Source of the DNA: Nitrospira sp.
Lineage (GTDB): Bacteria > Nitrospirota > Nitrospiria > Nitrospirales > UBA8639
Direction of reading: 5' to 3'
Length of the DNA stretch: 61,561 nucleotides
Assembly: GCA_028819435.1 (NCBI GenBank)
Contig: JAPPLK010000024.1
Span: forward strand, 1-61,561
Both the position numbers and the translations under genes were made by a program. Shown here piece after piece: positions 51,069 through 59,344 of this stretch (position 1 is its first letter; every line of letters begins with the position of its first letter). The notes beneath the pieces are model-generated. The model was not told the origin of the DNA, ran no database searches, and saw only the letters and a program-made list of their open reading frames with translations.

Positions 51069-52787
51069 ATGGCCCACTCGCCTGACTCGTTCATCTTCAA
51101 AACGGATCGTCCCTGGCCGAACGCACGGCTGAAGGTCGCGGCCATAGTCGGACACGCCACTTCGGAGAGCGTGCGCTTGTGGCTCCGCACTGGCCGACCG
51201 GGCCAATTTTCCCTGCTCTTGTATCAGCGAGACAAGGCCGTTGCAACCGCGAGCGGCGAGGCGGACGAAGCGGCGTTACAAGCGGTGCTGGGCACGGTAC
51301 CGTTGGCATTGAAAGACGCCAAGGTGCGGCTTCCGGGGATGAGGCGTGAAGATTTCGCTATTACGGACTACGCCGCCGATACTACCATCATCTTGGATCT
51401 TGAGAGGCTGAAGCCTGACACTCGCTACGGCTACGCCCTGTACGACCGAGACCGCAAGCGGATGGCATTGGGCCACAACCGGTTGCGTTGGTTCCGGACG
51501 CCGCCGTCCGAGAACGAGAAGCGTCCATTCCAGTTCGCCCTGTTCTCCTGCCACATGCCCTATGCGGTGAGCGGTCTGTTCGAGAAGCGCACCGACGTGA
51601 TGAACCTCAATATGTGGGATTTCCTTAACGCCGCCTTACAACGCCACGCGCAGGAAGTGGATCTGATAATCGCCGGTGGCGATCAGTGCTACAGCGACGG
51701 TGTGGCAACGCTGGACATCTGGCAACACTTGAACCGAACGATGCGGAAGGAAGACGGGCGGCTGCTGCCGGACGAAGAAGCGATGCTCAGTTGGTACCGG
51801 GATATTTATCGTGGCTACTGGGGCTTTGAGAGCCTTCAACGGGTCTTCGACAGTTTCCCGACCTACATGATTTGGGACGACCACGAAATCGGCGACGGCT
51901 GGGGTTCCTACTACTTCCGCAAAAAGGGGAAACCCGATGGCCTGCATCGTCTGCTGCCCGCCTTCGAGGAGCGGGGCCTGACGTACGACGAAGGGCGCGA
52001 GTTGATGCGGCGCATGTTCCGCGCAGCCAGGCAGGCCTACATTGAATATGAGCACAGCCATAATCCCTCCACGGCAACAGGAGACTTCGACTACGCCTTC
52101 CGGCGAGGCGGCTGCGCGTTCTACGTGTTGGACGGTCGCGGCCAGCGCGACGTCGAGCGCAAGAGCTATTGCATCCTGGGACAGGATCAATTCAAACGCT
52201 TCGCCAACTGGGCGAACGCCCTCACGCCGGAAGAGACGCCGTTCTTGTTTGTCGTCTCGGCGGTGCCGGTGTTGCACACGCGCGCCGCGCTCGTCAACGC
52301 CGATGAGCAGTGGCTGATCAGTCACGCCGGCTTGGACGACGACCTGCGGGATTCCTGGGAGCATGACCTGCATGCCACCGAGCGCGCCGCCCTGATGAAA
52401 GTGCTGTTTGCCGCAGCCAAGAAGGGCATCAAGGTCGCCATCCTGAGCGGTGACGTCCACGTCTCCGCAGTCTTCGCCCTCAGGGACAATGACGGTCACT
52501 GCATCTACCAACTCACGTCGAGCGCCATCACCTACAACGTCACCCGGCTGCAGTCGTGGGTCCTGCGCCTCGGTGCCGCAGACCATGGAGAGACTGAAGA
52601 AGGCTACAGCTTCGAACGCTTGGCGCTGTATGCCGAGAGTTCCTACGCTTTCATCAGCGTTAACCCTCAAAAGGGCGAGGCCTGGTTTAAACTGTACGGC
52701 GAGCAACAACTGGAGGCTCCATCAGGAGAGACAGACACGAAGGCGGTTCCGGTAAGCCACTCGCTGGCAAAGATCCGCCTGTTCTGA
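51069..52787 (+). CDS. PhoD-like metallophosphatase/phosphodiesterase
   Basis: The 572-residue protein belongs to the PhoD family. An N-terminal beta domain (VGHATSESVRLWLR) precedes the metallophosphatase core, with AGGDQCYSDG, YMIWDDHEIGDGWG and ILSGDVHVSAV providing Asp, His and Asn ligands. It has no signal peptide, unlike secreted PhoD of Bacillus, so it is probably cytoplasmic. GGAGG lies six bases before the ATG. Substrate unknown. A membrane protein gene follows after 42 bp. Confidence 0.9.
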   Translation: MAHSPDSFIFKTDRPWPNARLKVAAIVGHATSESVRLWLRTGRPGQFSLLLYQRDKAVATASGEADEAALQAVLGTVPLALKDAKVRLPGMRREDFAITDYAADTTIILDLERLKPDTRYGYALYDRDRKRMALGHNRLRWFRTPPSENEKRPFQFALFSCHMPYAVSGLFEKRTDVMNLNMWDFLNAALQRHAQEVDLIIAGGDQCYSDGVATLDIWQHLNRTMRKEDGRLLPDEEAMLSWYRDIYRGYWGFESLQRVFDSFPTYMIWDDHEIGDGWGSYYFRKKGKPDGLHRLLPAFEERGLTYDEGRELMRRMFRAARQAYIEYEHSHNPSTATGDFDYAFRRGGCAFYVLDGRGQRDVERKSYCILGQDQFKRFANWANALTPEETPFLFVVSAVPVLHTRAALVNADEQWLISHAGLDDDLRDSWEHDLHATERAALMKVLFAAAKKGIKVAILSGDVHVSAVFALRDNDGHCIYQLTSSAITYNVTRLQSWVLRLGAADHGETEEGYSFERLALYAESSYAFISVNPQKGEAWFKLYGEQQLEAPSGETDTKAVPVSHSLAKIRLF

Positions 52788-52829
52788 GGCTGCTGTCCAT
52801 CAGTTCACAATTTTGCCGGAGGGCTTCAA

Positions 52830-53924
52830 ATGACAACAGCGACCCTTGGTCTCATCGTTGGCTGGATCGTCGTCCTTGGATTTGCTGCGACGATCCTTAT
52901 CACGCTCCTTGCGTTGGTGGGGCGTTTGCCGGAAGTCAAAGAGAAATATCTTGGCAAGCTGTTTACGCTCGTCGTTGTGGAACTGGTCGGCGCGGGCTTC
53001 TGGTTGTTCAATCAGACCATCCAACCACCGGAGCCGCCGGAGGTCGCGTTTCAGCCTCCGTTACCTGCCGAAGTCTACGTATTCGGCCGTGACGGAGAAC
53101 CCGTTCCGCGCACGGCTATGAAGCTGGGTGACGTCCAGGAACGGACCTTCAATGATACGCCACAGATCACGTTCGACGCTCCTCGAAAGCTGGAACTCGC
53201 CTCGAACGGCGAGCATCTCCTGATCAAGAGCCAGCGTGCCGATCACCAACTTGGCACGATACGGGTTGACCATCTGTCTGACGAAATTATCGAAAAGGTG
53301 ACGTCAATAGACCGTCATGTGGCGCTGGGCCAGTATTATGCGGAATGTTTGGACTTTCCAACGTGCAAGAAGCGGAAGAATCCAACACAAGCGATCTTCC
53401 ACTTGACATGGGTCCTTCGATCTGAACAGGCCAATCCCGTACAACAAAAGTCGGCAGCCATCAGTCTCTTTCACTTGCAACATGATGTGTATAGCTGCGA
53501 GACGTTCCTGTTGCTGGTGGACAAGATCAAGCAGTATCGTCCGAGGGTGAATCGTTACGCCGAAATCGGAGATGTCTATCAGACCATGTGCAAGTCATCC
53601 CACCTCACTTTCGGTGAATGTAAAATCATCTATCTGCAGTCGCTGAAATATTTGCTGCGATTTCTGAGTTTGCCCCCTGTAAACGCCGGAACGGATTTAT
53701 TCGAGCGGGTGATCAGGCAGTCGTTTGATCTGGCTCACCATCTCACCTGGGCCAACTTCGAGACGACCGAGCTCAATACACTCGTGGACGAAGTTAAAGA
53801 CAGGCTTTCAGTTCCGTTGAACACGCAGAAAGCCCAACCTCTTCCAGTTGGGCTGAAGAACAGGCTTGGAGAGATCAGTGATGACCTTCCGGAGACGTTT
53901 CAGTGTCCTTCGACCTCGACGTGA
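52830..53924 (+). CDS. Membrane-anchored protein of unknown function
   Basis: A 364-residue protein with two N-terminal hydrophobic helices (LGLIVGWIVVLGFAATILITLLAL and KLFTLVVVELVGAGFWLF). A proline-rich turn (QPPEPPEVAFQPPLPAEVYVFG) starts a soluble domain with a small beta region and then helical, TPR-like repeats (GQYYAECLDFPTCKKRKNPTQAIFHLTWVLRSEQ). Ribosome site CGGAGGG lies before the ATG. It probably follows the PhoD-like gene in one transcript. No family recognised. Confidence 0.65.
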   Translation: MTTATLGLIVGWIVVLGFAATILITLLALVGRLPEVKEKYLGKLFTLVVVELVGAGFWLFNQTIQPPEPPEVAFQPPLPAEVYVFGRDGEPVPRTAMKLGDVQERTFNDTPQITFDAPRKLELASNGEHLLIKSQRADHQLGTIRVDHLSDEIIEKVTSIDRHVALGQYYAECLDFPTCKKRKNPTQAIFHLTWVLRSEQANPVQQKSAAISLFHLQHDVYSCETFLLLVDKIKQYRPRVNRYAEIGDVYQTMCKSSHLTFGECKIIYLQSLKYLLRFLSLPPVNAGTDLFERVIRQSFDLAHHLTWANFETTELNTLVDEVKDRLSVPLNTQKAQPLPVGLKNRLGEISDDLPETFQCPSTST

Positions 53925-54031
53925 TCTTGAAAAGGCTAAATTTTCGTCGTTGCCGGGAGTAGTCTGCCTGCAATACCCCTTGCGGTTTCGATCGCAGGGC
54001 GCGGGGGCCTCTTCGGAGGGGACTTACCCCT

Positions 54032-54260
54032 TTAACGTGACAAAAACTCTTTTGCGGAAATACCCGCTTGCTTCAAAATATGACGGAGGGTGCCAGGAGG
54101 AATATCTTTGCCATGATGGACAGGGATGGTCGTATATCGGTTGGTTTGGGCGTTATGCCAAATTTCGTGCGATCCTGGCCCTTGACGAAGATGGGTGAAG
54201 CCGTAGTGCTTTCAGCACTTTGAGCAGGTGCCGATAGCCATACCCGGCCAAGTGGCTCAT
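54032..54260 (-). pseudogene. hicA: HicA toxin gene with a one-base frameshift
   Basis: The frame starts MSHLAGYGYRHLLKVLKAL and, after one extra C, continues GFTHLRQGPGSHEIWHN, then TTIPVHHGKDIPPGTLRHIL and KQAGISAKEFLSR. Together this is a complete ~75-residue HicA with the catalytic histidine in GSHE. The single-base insertion inactivates it unless it is a sequencing error. The ATG shares one base with the hicB stop (TGATG). Confidence 0.8.
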
Positions 54261-54481
54261 CAGACGTTGACAACTAATCGTTGCCGTTTTGGGAGTGCAG
54301 GCCGACGAACGGCTCTCGGAGACTTTTGTTCTTTAAGTAAAATTCTGGCAAGTTCTAAGGCAGATTGAATGCCCTCTTCAACGGTGTTGCTTTGAGTGAC
54401 AAGTCCTTGCACTTGCGGAGAAGTGATGACATAGACCTGTTCGGGCAAGTATTCAATGGTGAGGGTGATTGGTTGCATCAT
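54260..54481 (-). CDS. hicB: HicB/DUF1902-type antitoxin
   Basis: A 73-residue antitoxin: ITLTIEYLPEQVYVITSPQVQGLVTQSNTVEEGIQSALELARILL is the partial RNase H-like fold of short HicB/DUF1902 proteins. AAGGA lies six bases upstream. It is directly upstream of, and overlaps, the hicA relic, so the antitoxin outlived its toxin. A close paralogue is at 60262. Confidence 0.85.
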   Translation of the reverse strand: MMQPITLTIEYLPEQVYVITSPQVQGLVTQSNTVEEGIQSALELARILLKEQKSPRAVRRPALPKRQRLVVNV

Positions 54482-54790
54482 ACATAGTCCTTCTAAAAGG
54501 TTACGGATACGGTTGTGGTTATGGGAACAGAGTCCATCTTAGGCCAACAGAACCGAGAAGAACAAGCGACAACATGCAGAATGCCGACTATTAGTAATCG
54601 AGTATCCAGCGGTTTTACTTTTTCTCCCTCGCCCCCTGGGTAAAAAACAATCATTGTCAACGATTCCGGATAATTCCCGAAACCACCCCACCCCACCAAG
54701 CAAACCGGGCCTCCTTTTTTTGGAACACGCATGCCAAAACAGTCCCCATGCGTAGAACAACCAAAAAAGAAATAATAAAAAAAGAAAGAC
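54482..54790. other. A/T-rich gap without a recognised gene
   Basis: Open frames here on the minus strand are phenylalanine-rich runs from homopolymer tracts and do not look coding. No repeat of the dispersed families was seen. The right part leads into the promoters of the surface lipoprotein gene. Confidence 0.4.
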
Positions 54791-54797
54791 AAAAGGC

Positions 54798-54826
54798 TTG
54801 ACACATTCATCCGTCATTCGTACAAT
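54798..54826 (+). promoter_or_regulatory. Promoter P1 TTGACA-17-TACAAT
   Basis: A perfect -35 and a near-perfect -10 with 17-bp spacing, about 205 bp upstream of the surface lipoprotein ATG. Confidence 0.7.
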
Positions 54827-54931
54827 CCGACCCAACTATTTGGTTTCGTAGTTGTCCACCTCTTTCCAATCTTCAATTTAGCCGGATTCAACTTTAGCTC
54901 TTCAATTAAGGAGATTTACAGAGAGGAAGGC

Positions 54932-54960
54932 TTGACTTACCCACCCGCCGAAAGTAGAAT
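54932..54960 (+). promoter_or_regulatory. Promoter P2 TTGACT-17-TAGAAT
   Basis: A second promoter with 17-bp spacing, 70 bp before the ATG. Both promoters share a GGCTTGAC context and each is followed by a TCAATTAA(A)GGAGAT segment (about 54901 and 55009), as if the leader had been duplicated. Confidence 0.65.
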
Positions 54961-55030
54961 CGTGCGAAACACGTGAACAGAATACTTGACCTACTCTCTA
55001 TAACTTATCAATTAAAGGAGATAAGACAAC

Positions 55031-56689
55031 ATGGACATGAAACGATTCTTCTTGTATGCAATCGTAATCGTTGCCTTGGCGTTGGCCGGGTGTGGAAGCG
55101 ACGGCAATGGCGGGATGACAGCTATGCCGGATCCTGATCCAACTCCAACGCCTGACCCGTGTCCAACGGGCCAGACAAGGAATGCGGATGGTGATTGTGA
55201 GGCACCACAACCGGCACGCATGCCCCCACCCATGGAGTTGGTCGAGGGCATCGTGACCGCGAATAACGATGATTTTAGCGCCGTGAATCCGGCGCCGTAT
55301 AGTCATGAGGATCGGCCTGGTAAGCTAGTAGAGAATGGTAGTCCCACAGGTGATGTGCTCGAAATAGGGGTGAAGATTGACGGGACTATCGGTGATGTCA
55401 ATATTGGTACAGACGATGGCGATGCCACCTCCGCCCTAACCAACCTGAGAGAATTGACGAAGTCCGATGACATGATGCCGCCGTCCGTTGGGTCGTTTGC
55501 CGACGGAAGCGTGCATAGCCGCACGAACATGGGTGTGACTGACACCGCGTATGTGTATGAAACGAGAGACGCGCCAGGAGGGCGGGCTTGGGATATGCTG
55601 TACCCAACAGCGGAAGAGGATAGTACAACAAATTCCGAACTAACAGGCACAGACGCTTTTGCCGGCATTGCCGAGCCTGATTCGACGCCGGCCGGCAACC
55701 AAGGTTTTAACGTCATCACATTTGGCTCTAGTGTGGATGCCATTGGGATGAGGTTTGAGTCCGACATGTTCCCGTCGTCGTCGTCACAAACCTATACGTA
55801 TCATACAAATAGTGAATACGATAGGATGCCCGCAACTGGTGAGGGTGCCAGGGGGGTATCGGATGTGCGCGGGCAAATGATTGATGGGATGTTTCATGGC
55901 ATCCCTGGCACATATACCTGTGCCGATGGGGGCACGCCCGGCACCTGCACGGTCCTCACGGATAATAGAGGCCAAGTTATGACGTTGGGGGGCACATGGA
56001 CTTTTAGGCCGGACAATCTGGCAACCGGCGTGACGGGGCATATGGTCCAGGGCGTGGTGGATGATACCGACTATCTGACATTTGGATATTGGGTGCAGAA
56101 AGACGAGAGCGACGACTTGGAGATCGGCGTGAGCACATTTGCCTCTGGTGAGGCATTGGATACTCCTTATATCACGGCTATGTTAAATTTGGTAGGCCAT
56201 GCTGACTATGATGGCAAAGCCGTCGGCAAGTTCGTCAAGAAGACCCTGTCGCCTGCTGGCGTGTCCACGATCACAGATGGCGGCACGTTTACTGCTGATG
56301 CGAGCCTAAAGGCTTATTTCGGTGGCAATGACATTTCCTTCAATGACAGATTTACCATCAGTGGGACTATTAATGGGTTCCGGAATTCGGATGGGGATAC
56401 AATTGACGATAATTGGTCTGTCACGTTAGAAAAGGCAGATTTTACGACAAATCCTGGTTCTGTTCCTGGTACCAACAAGACCACGACACAAGATACCTTC
56501 ATGGGCTTGACCTCAGCTGGCGGTCCGTCTGGAACATGGGGAGGCTCATTCTATGGCGACTCTCCGGCTACTGCTGATTTGCCCACGGCCACTGAAAATC
56601 AGAAGGCTTACCCGTCCAGCGTCGCGGGCGAGTTTGATGCCCACTTCACGAACGGGCATGCGTTGGGTGCCTTCGGGGCTGAGCGCTAA
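55031..56689 (+). CDS. TbpB-like Slam-dependent surface lipoprotein
   Basis: The 552-residue precursor has a lipoprotein signal (MKRFFLYAIVIVALALAGC, Cys21) and a flexible anchor (GSDGNGGMTAMPDPDPTPTPDP) typical of surface lipoproteins. The rest is beta-rich, with two barrel-like regions. The last strands read VAGEFDAHFTNGHALGAFGAER, the ending of TbpB-type barrels; the ~308-residue protein at 37525 ends the same way. AAAGGAGA precedes the ATG, and two promoters lie upstream. It is followed by a terminator hairpin and a Slam gene, so it is the likely cargo of that translocator. The ligand is unknown. Confidence 0.82.
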   Translation: MDMKRFFLYAIVIVALALAGCGSDGNGGMTAMPDPDPTPTPDPCPTGQTRNADGDCEAPQPARMPPPMELVEGIVTANNDDFSAVNPAPYSHEDRPGKLVENGSPTGDVLEIGVKIDGTIGDVNIGTDDGDATSALTNLRELTKSDDMMPPSVGSFADGSVHSRTNMGVTDTAYVYETRDAPGGRAWDMLYPTAEEDSTTNSELTGTDAFAGIAEPDSTPAGNQGFNVITFGSSVDAIGMRFESDMFPSSSSQTYTYHTNSEYDRMPATGEGARGVSDVRGQMIDGMFHGIPGTYTCADGGTPGTCTVLTDNRGQVMTLGGTWTFRPDNLATGVTGHMVQGVVDDTDYLTFGYWVQKDESDDLEIGVSTFASGEALDTPYITAMLNLVGHADYDGKAVGKFVKKTLSPAGVSTITDGGTFTADASLKAYFGGNDISFNDRFTISGTINGFRNSDGDTIDDNWSVTLEKADFTTNPGSVPGTNKTTTQDTFMGLTSAGGPSGTWGGSFYGDSPATADLPTATENQKAYPSSVAGEFDAHFTNGHALGAFGAER

Positions 56690-56741
56690 GTTAAGAGGTT
56701 GTTAGATGTCCGTGTAACAGGTTGTAATTTCTCAGTGAGAT

Positions 56742-56777
56742 AAAAGAAGGGCAGCCAGTTGGCTGCCCTTCTTTTTT
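56742..56777. terminator. Strong intrinsic terminator between lipoprotein and Slam genes
   Basis: AAAAGAAGGGCAGCC and GGCTGCCCTTCTTTT form a perfect 15-bp stem with a four-base AGTT loop, followed by a T-run. It ends only ten bases before the Slam ATG, so Slam must be made by read-through or from an unseen start. Confidence 0.85.
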
Positions 56778-56786
56778 GCCATCACC

Positions 56787-58373
56787 ATGCTACAAGCTCT
56801 GTATGTGCTTATCGTAGTTCTCCTGTTCCATACACCGTCGGCTTTGGCCGAGTCCGGTGATGCCGCAGATGGTGGGTCTCAATCGGCCCCCCTCACCCAA
56901 GCCCTCTCCCTCCAGGGGAGAGGGAGTCCTGAGGTGCCGCCCGAAGCCTGCCGGGACTGCGGATTGCGCTATTATCCGCCCTCTGCCCCCTCACCCCAAC
57001 CCTCTCCCTCCAAGGGAGAGGGAGAACAGGAGAGGAGAGGGAGTGTTGAGCAGGGGAGAGGGAGTTCTGGGGATCCATTCGTAGATGGCGGATCTCACCT
57101 CTCCTCCGATACGCGGGTCAATACCGCGCGGGTGCTGCTCGAAAGCCAACGCTATGCCGAAGCTCTGCAGATCCTTGGCCCCCTGATTCCAGATCATCCG
57201 GACCAGACGGACGTGCGGTTTCTCATCGGCTTGACCTCGAGCCGGTGGTCTCAGGATCCCCAACTGAGTGACGAGCAGCGGCTCGCGCTCTTGGACCAAT
57301 CCATCGGTGCGTTCCGGTCGATCCTGATCCACCGGCCGGAACTGGTGCGCGTGCGCTTGGAACTGGCCCTGGCCTTCTATTTGAAGCAGGATGACCAGTT
57401 GGCGCAGGAGCATTTTGAGCGGGTTCTGGTGGGTCGCCCACCCGCGAACCTGGTTGCCAACGTCAACCGGTTTCTGAACGTCATGCGTGGCAGGCGTCGC
57501 TGGCGCGGGTATTTCGGCTTCTCCCTGGCCCCGGACACGAACATCAATGCCGCGTCGGACGCGGAGTTCATTTACATCAACGGCCTGCCGTTCCGCCGAG
57601 GTGCGCAGGGACGCGCCAGTTCCGATATCGGCGTGGTGGGCTGGGGTGGCGGCGAATACCAATTCCCCTTGGCCGACCGCTGGCGCCTGCGCTCGGGGTT
57701 CGATCTCAACCACCGGGAATATAAAGGGAAGCAGTTCGACCAGACGTACGCCGGGGTCTATGCAGGGCCGCGCTGGCTGTTCAGCCGCACTACCGAAATG
57801 AGCCTGCTGGCCACAGTCAGCCAGCGCTGGTTCGGTCAATACAGCTTCAACTATGATTACGGCGCGCGCCTGGAAGTCGAGCACAGGATCTTCGCTGGCC
57901 TGCGGCTAAGCGGCCGGGCCTTGTGGAGCGATCGTAAATATCAGCAGCAGAAGTTCCTCGAAGGCCCACTCATGGTCTTCTCCCTGGCTGCGTCCTATGT
58001 TCCCTTCCCGATCGTTGGGGTCAACGCGCTGGTCGGCTATCAGGAACAGGATGCCTTATCTCACCAGTGGAACAATGCCGGGTACTGGACGCGAATAGGG
58101 GCGAACGTGGCGTTGCCGTGGGGCTTTAGCATGGGCCTCAGCGCCGAGTTCCGGTGGACGGATTACGAAGGCAGTTGGTTCCCTTTCACCACCGATGGCT
58201 CCACCCGCGAGGACCAGACCCGCATCCTGGGGGCCACGCTGCTGAACCGTGCGATTACCGTGTTCGGGTTCAGCCCGCAGGTCGCGTTTTCCAACCAACT
58301 GCGCACGTCCAACGCGCAACTGTTCGACTTCCAACGCAACCTCGTGGAAATGCGCTGGGTCCGCCAGTTTTAG
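56787..58373 (+). CDS. Slam (surface lipoprotein assembly modifier, DUF560) outer membrane protein
   Basis: The 528-residue protein has a signal peptide (LYVLIVVLLFHTPSALAE). Residues ~34-99 are encoded by two or more in-frame palindromic repeats ([25 protein letters not shown]). A TPR-type periplasmic domain follows (~105-205, LLESQRYAEALQILGPLIPDHPDQ). The DUF560 barrel begins RRRWRGYFGFSLAPDTNINAASD and ends with the aromatic MRWVRQF. Slam proteins move TbpB-like lipoproteins across the outer membrane (type XI secretion). The TbpB-like gene directly upstream supports this. No ribosome site is seen, only the preceding terminator. Confidence 0.85.
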   Translation: MLQALYVLIVVLLFHTPSALAESGDAADGGSQSAPLTQALSLQGRGSPEVPPEACRDCGLRYYPPSAPSPQPSPSKGEGEQERRGSVEQGRGSSGDPFVDGGSHLSSDTRVNTARVLLESQRYAEALQILGPLIPDHPDQTDVRFLIGLTSSRWSQDPQLSDEQRLALLDQSIGAFRSILIHRPELVRVRLELALAFYLKQDDQLAQEHFERVLVGRPPANLVANVNRFLNVMRGRRRWRGYFGFSLAPDTNINAASDAEFIYINGLPFRRGAQGRASSDIGVVGWGGGEYQFPLADRWRLRSGFDLNHREYKGKQFDQTYAGVYAGPRWLFSRTTEMSLLATVSQRWFGQYSFNYDYGARLEVEHRIFAGLRLSGRALWSDRKYQQQKFLEGPLMVFSLAASYVPFPIVGVNALVGYQEQDALSHQWNNAGYWTRIGANVALPWGFSMGLSAEFRWTDYEGSWFPFTTDGSTREDQTRILGATLLNRAITVFGFSPQVAFSNQLRTSNAQLFDFQRNLVEMRWVRQF

Positions 58374-58377
58374 GCCG

Positions 58378-58535
58378 GTGGGGGTGCGGGGTTTCGCCCC
58401 CACACGACCCTCTTTGTCATGCCCGACCCCGATCGGGCATCCAGGGTTGTTGCTTTTTTTCGTCCTTCTCTTTTTGTCTTTGTAGCTGCGCCATCCCTTC
58501 GACAGGCTCAGGACAGGCTTATGGCACTTCCTCTC
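58378..58535. repeat. Dispersed repeats after the Slam gene
   Basis: TGCCCGACCCCGATCGGGCATCCAGGG and GCGCCATCCCTTCGACAGGCTCAGGACAGGC are members of two dispersed families. There is no gene between 58374 and the toxin at 58626. Confidence 0.6.
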
Positions 58536-58591
58536 CTGGCCGCATTCTTGGCGGCATGAGCCTTGGGGGAATGGCGGCCTCATCCAGGAAC

Positions 58592-58620
58592 TTGCCTGAA
58601 TATGGTTGAATCGCTATAAT
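58592..58620 (+). promoter_or_regulatory. Promoter TTGCCT-17-TATAAT at toxin gene
   Basis: A perfect -10 with 17-bp spacing ends five bases before the GTG start codon, so the toxin message may be leaderless. Confidence 0.6.
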
Positions 58621-58625
58621 CAGGT

Positions 58626-58994
58626 GTGGTCGCAGACGTCCTGAAGCCTGTCGAATGGGTTGGTTCAAACAAAGCGGACCTGAAGGCATTCCCGGCCGCC
58701 GTACAGGACCAAGTCGGCTTCGCTCTGTATCAGGCGCAGGTGGGACTCAAGCACCGCGATGTCAAACCACTCAAGGGCTTTGGCGCTAAGGTCTTGGAGG
58801 TCGTCTCACGTCGAGAGGGCGATACCTACCGAACGGTGTACACCGTTCGGTTCAAGGCCGCCATCTATGTCCTGCACGCCTTCCAAAAGAAGGCCAAACA
58901 GGGGATCGCGACCCCGACGTCGGAGCTCGACCTCGTCAGACGCAGACTGAAGGCTGCACAAGAGCACTACGCCGACACCTATGGTGAAAGGTAG
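58626..58994 (+). CDS. RelE/HigB-type toxin (phage Gp49-like)
   Basis: A 122-residue toxin of the Gp49/HigB-like branch: PVEWVGSNKADLKAFPAAVQDQVGFALYQAQ, VKPLKGFGAKVLEVVSRREGDTYRTVYTV, and IYVLHAFQKKAKQGIATP are the diagnostic segments. Such toxins cut mRNA on the ribosome. The start is GTG; no ATG fits. It is followed four bases later by a helix-turn-helix antitoxin, the toxin-first order of HigBA systems. Confidence 0.85.
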   Translation: MVADVLKPVEWVGSNKADLKAFPAAVQDQVGFALYQAQVGLKHRDVKPLKGFGAKVLEVVSRREGDTYRTVYTVRFKAAIYVLHAFQKKAKQGIATPTSELDLVRRRLKAAQEHYADTYGER

Positions 58995-58998
58995 AGCC

Positions 58999-59325
58999 AT
59001 GAAGACGGACAAAATGAAAATCGAACGTGGCAGCGGTAACGTGTTTGCGGATCTGGGTCACCCGGATGCCGAGGCGCACTTGTTGAAGGCGAAACTCGTC
59101 ACTCGCATTGATGCGATCATCCGTCAGCGTGGCCTCACCCAGGTGGCGGCGGCGAAGCTGCTCGGCCTGTCCCAGCCGGATGTGTCGCGCCTTCTGCGGG
59201 GAAATTTTCGAGAGTTTTCCGTAGAACGCCTGCTGCGCCTGTTGATGGCGCTCGGCCGCGACGTAGAAATCGTCATTCGGGCCCCGCGCCGGACGCGTCA
59301 GGGTAAGCTCCTGGTCGAAGTGTAA
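58999..59325 (+). CDS. XRE-type HigA-like antitoxin
   Basis: A 108-residue antitoxin from ATG 58999. The helix-turn-helix is RIDAIIRQRGLTQVAAAKLLGLSQPDVSRLLRG, and FREFSVERLLRLLMALGRDVEIVI is the family tail. It neutralises the toxin encoded just upstream and probably represses the pair. A start at 58981 would overlap the toxin gene and adds nothing conserved. Confidence 0.88.
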   Translation: MKTDKMKIERGSGNVFADLGHPDAEAHLLKAKLVTRIDAIIRQRGLTQVAAAKLLGLSQPDVSRLLRGNFREFSVERLLRLLMALGRDVEIVIRAPRRTRQGKLLVEV

Positions 59326-59344
59326 CCCGACGCTACGGTCTTCT

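Noticed and set aside
54073-54273. 66-codon minus-strand frame at the hicA position
   Set aside because: It is a wrong frame of the frameshifted hicA gene, whose two halves match HicA in the other frames.
54493-54835. Phe-rich hydrophobic minus-strand frames that could be small membrane proteins
   Set aside because: They arise from A/T homopolymers, have no ribosome site and lie in a promoter region.
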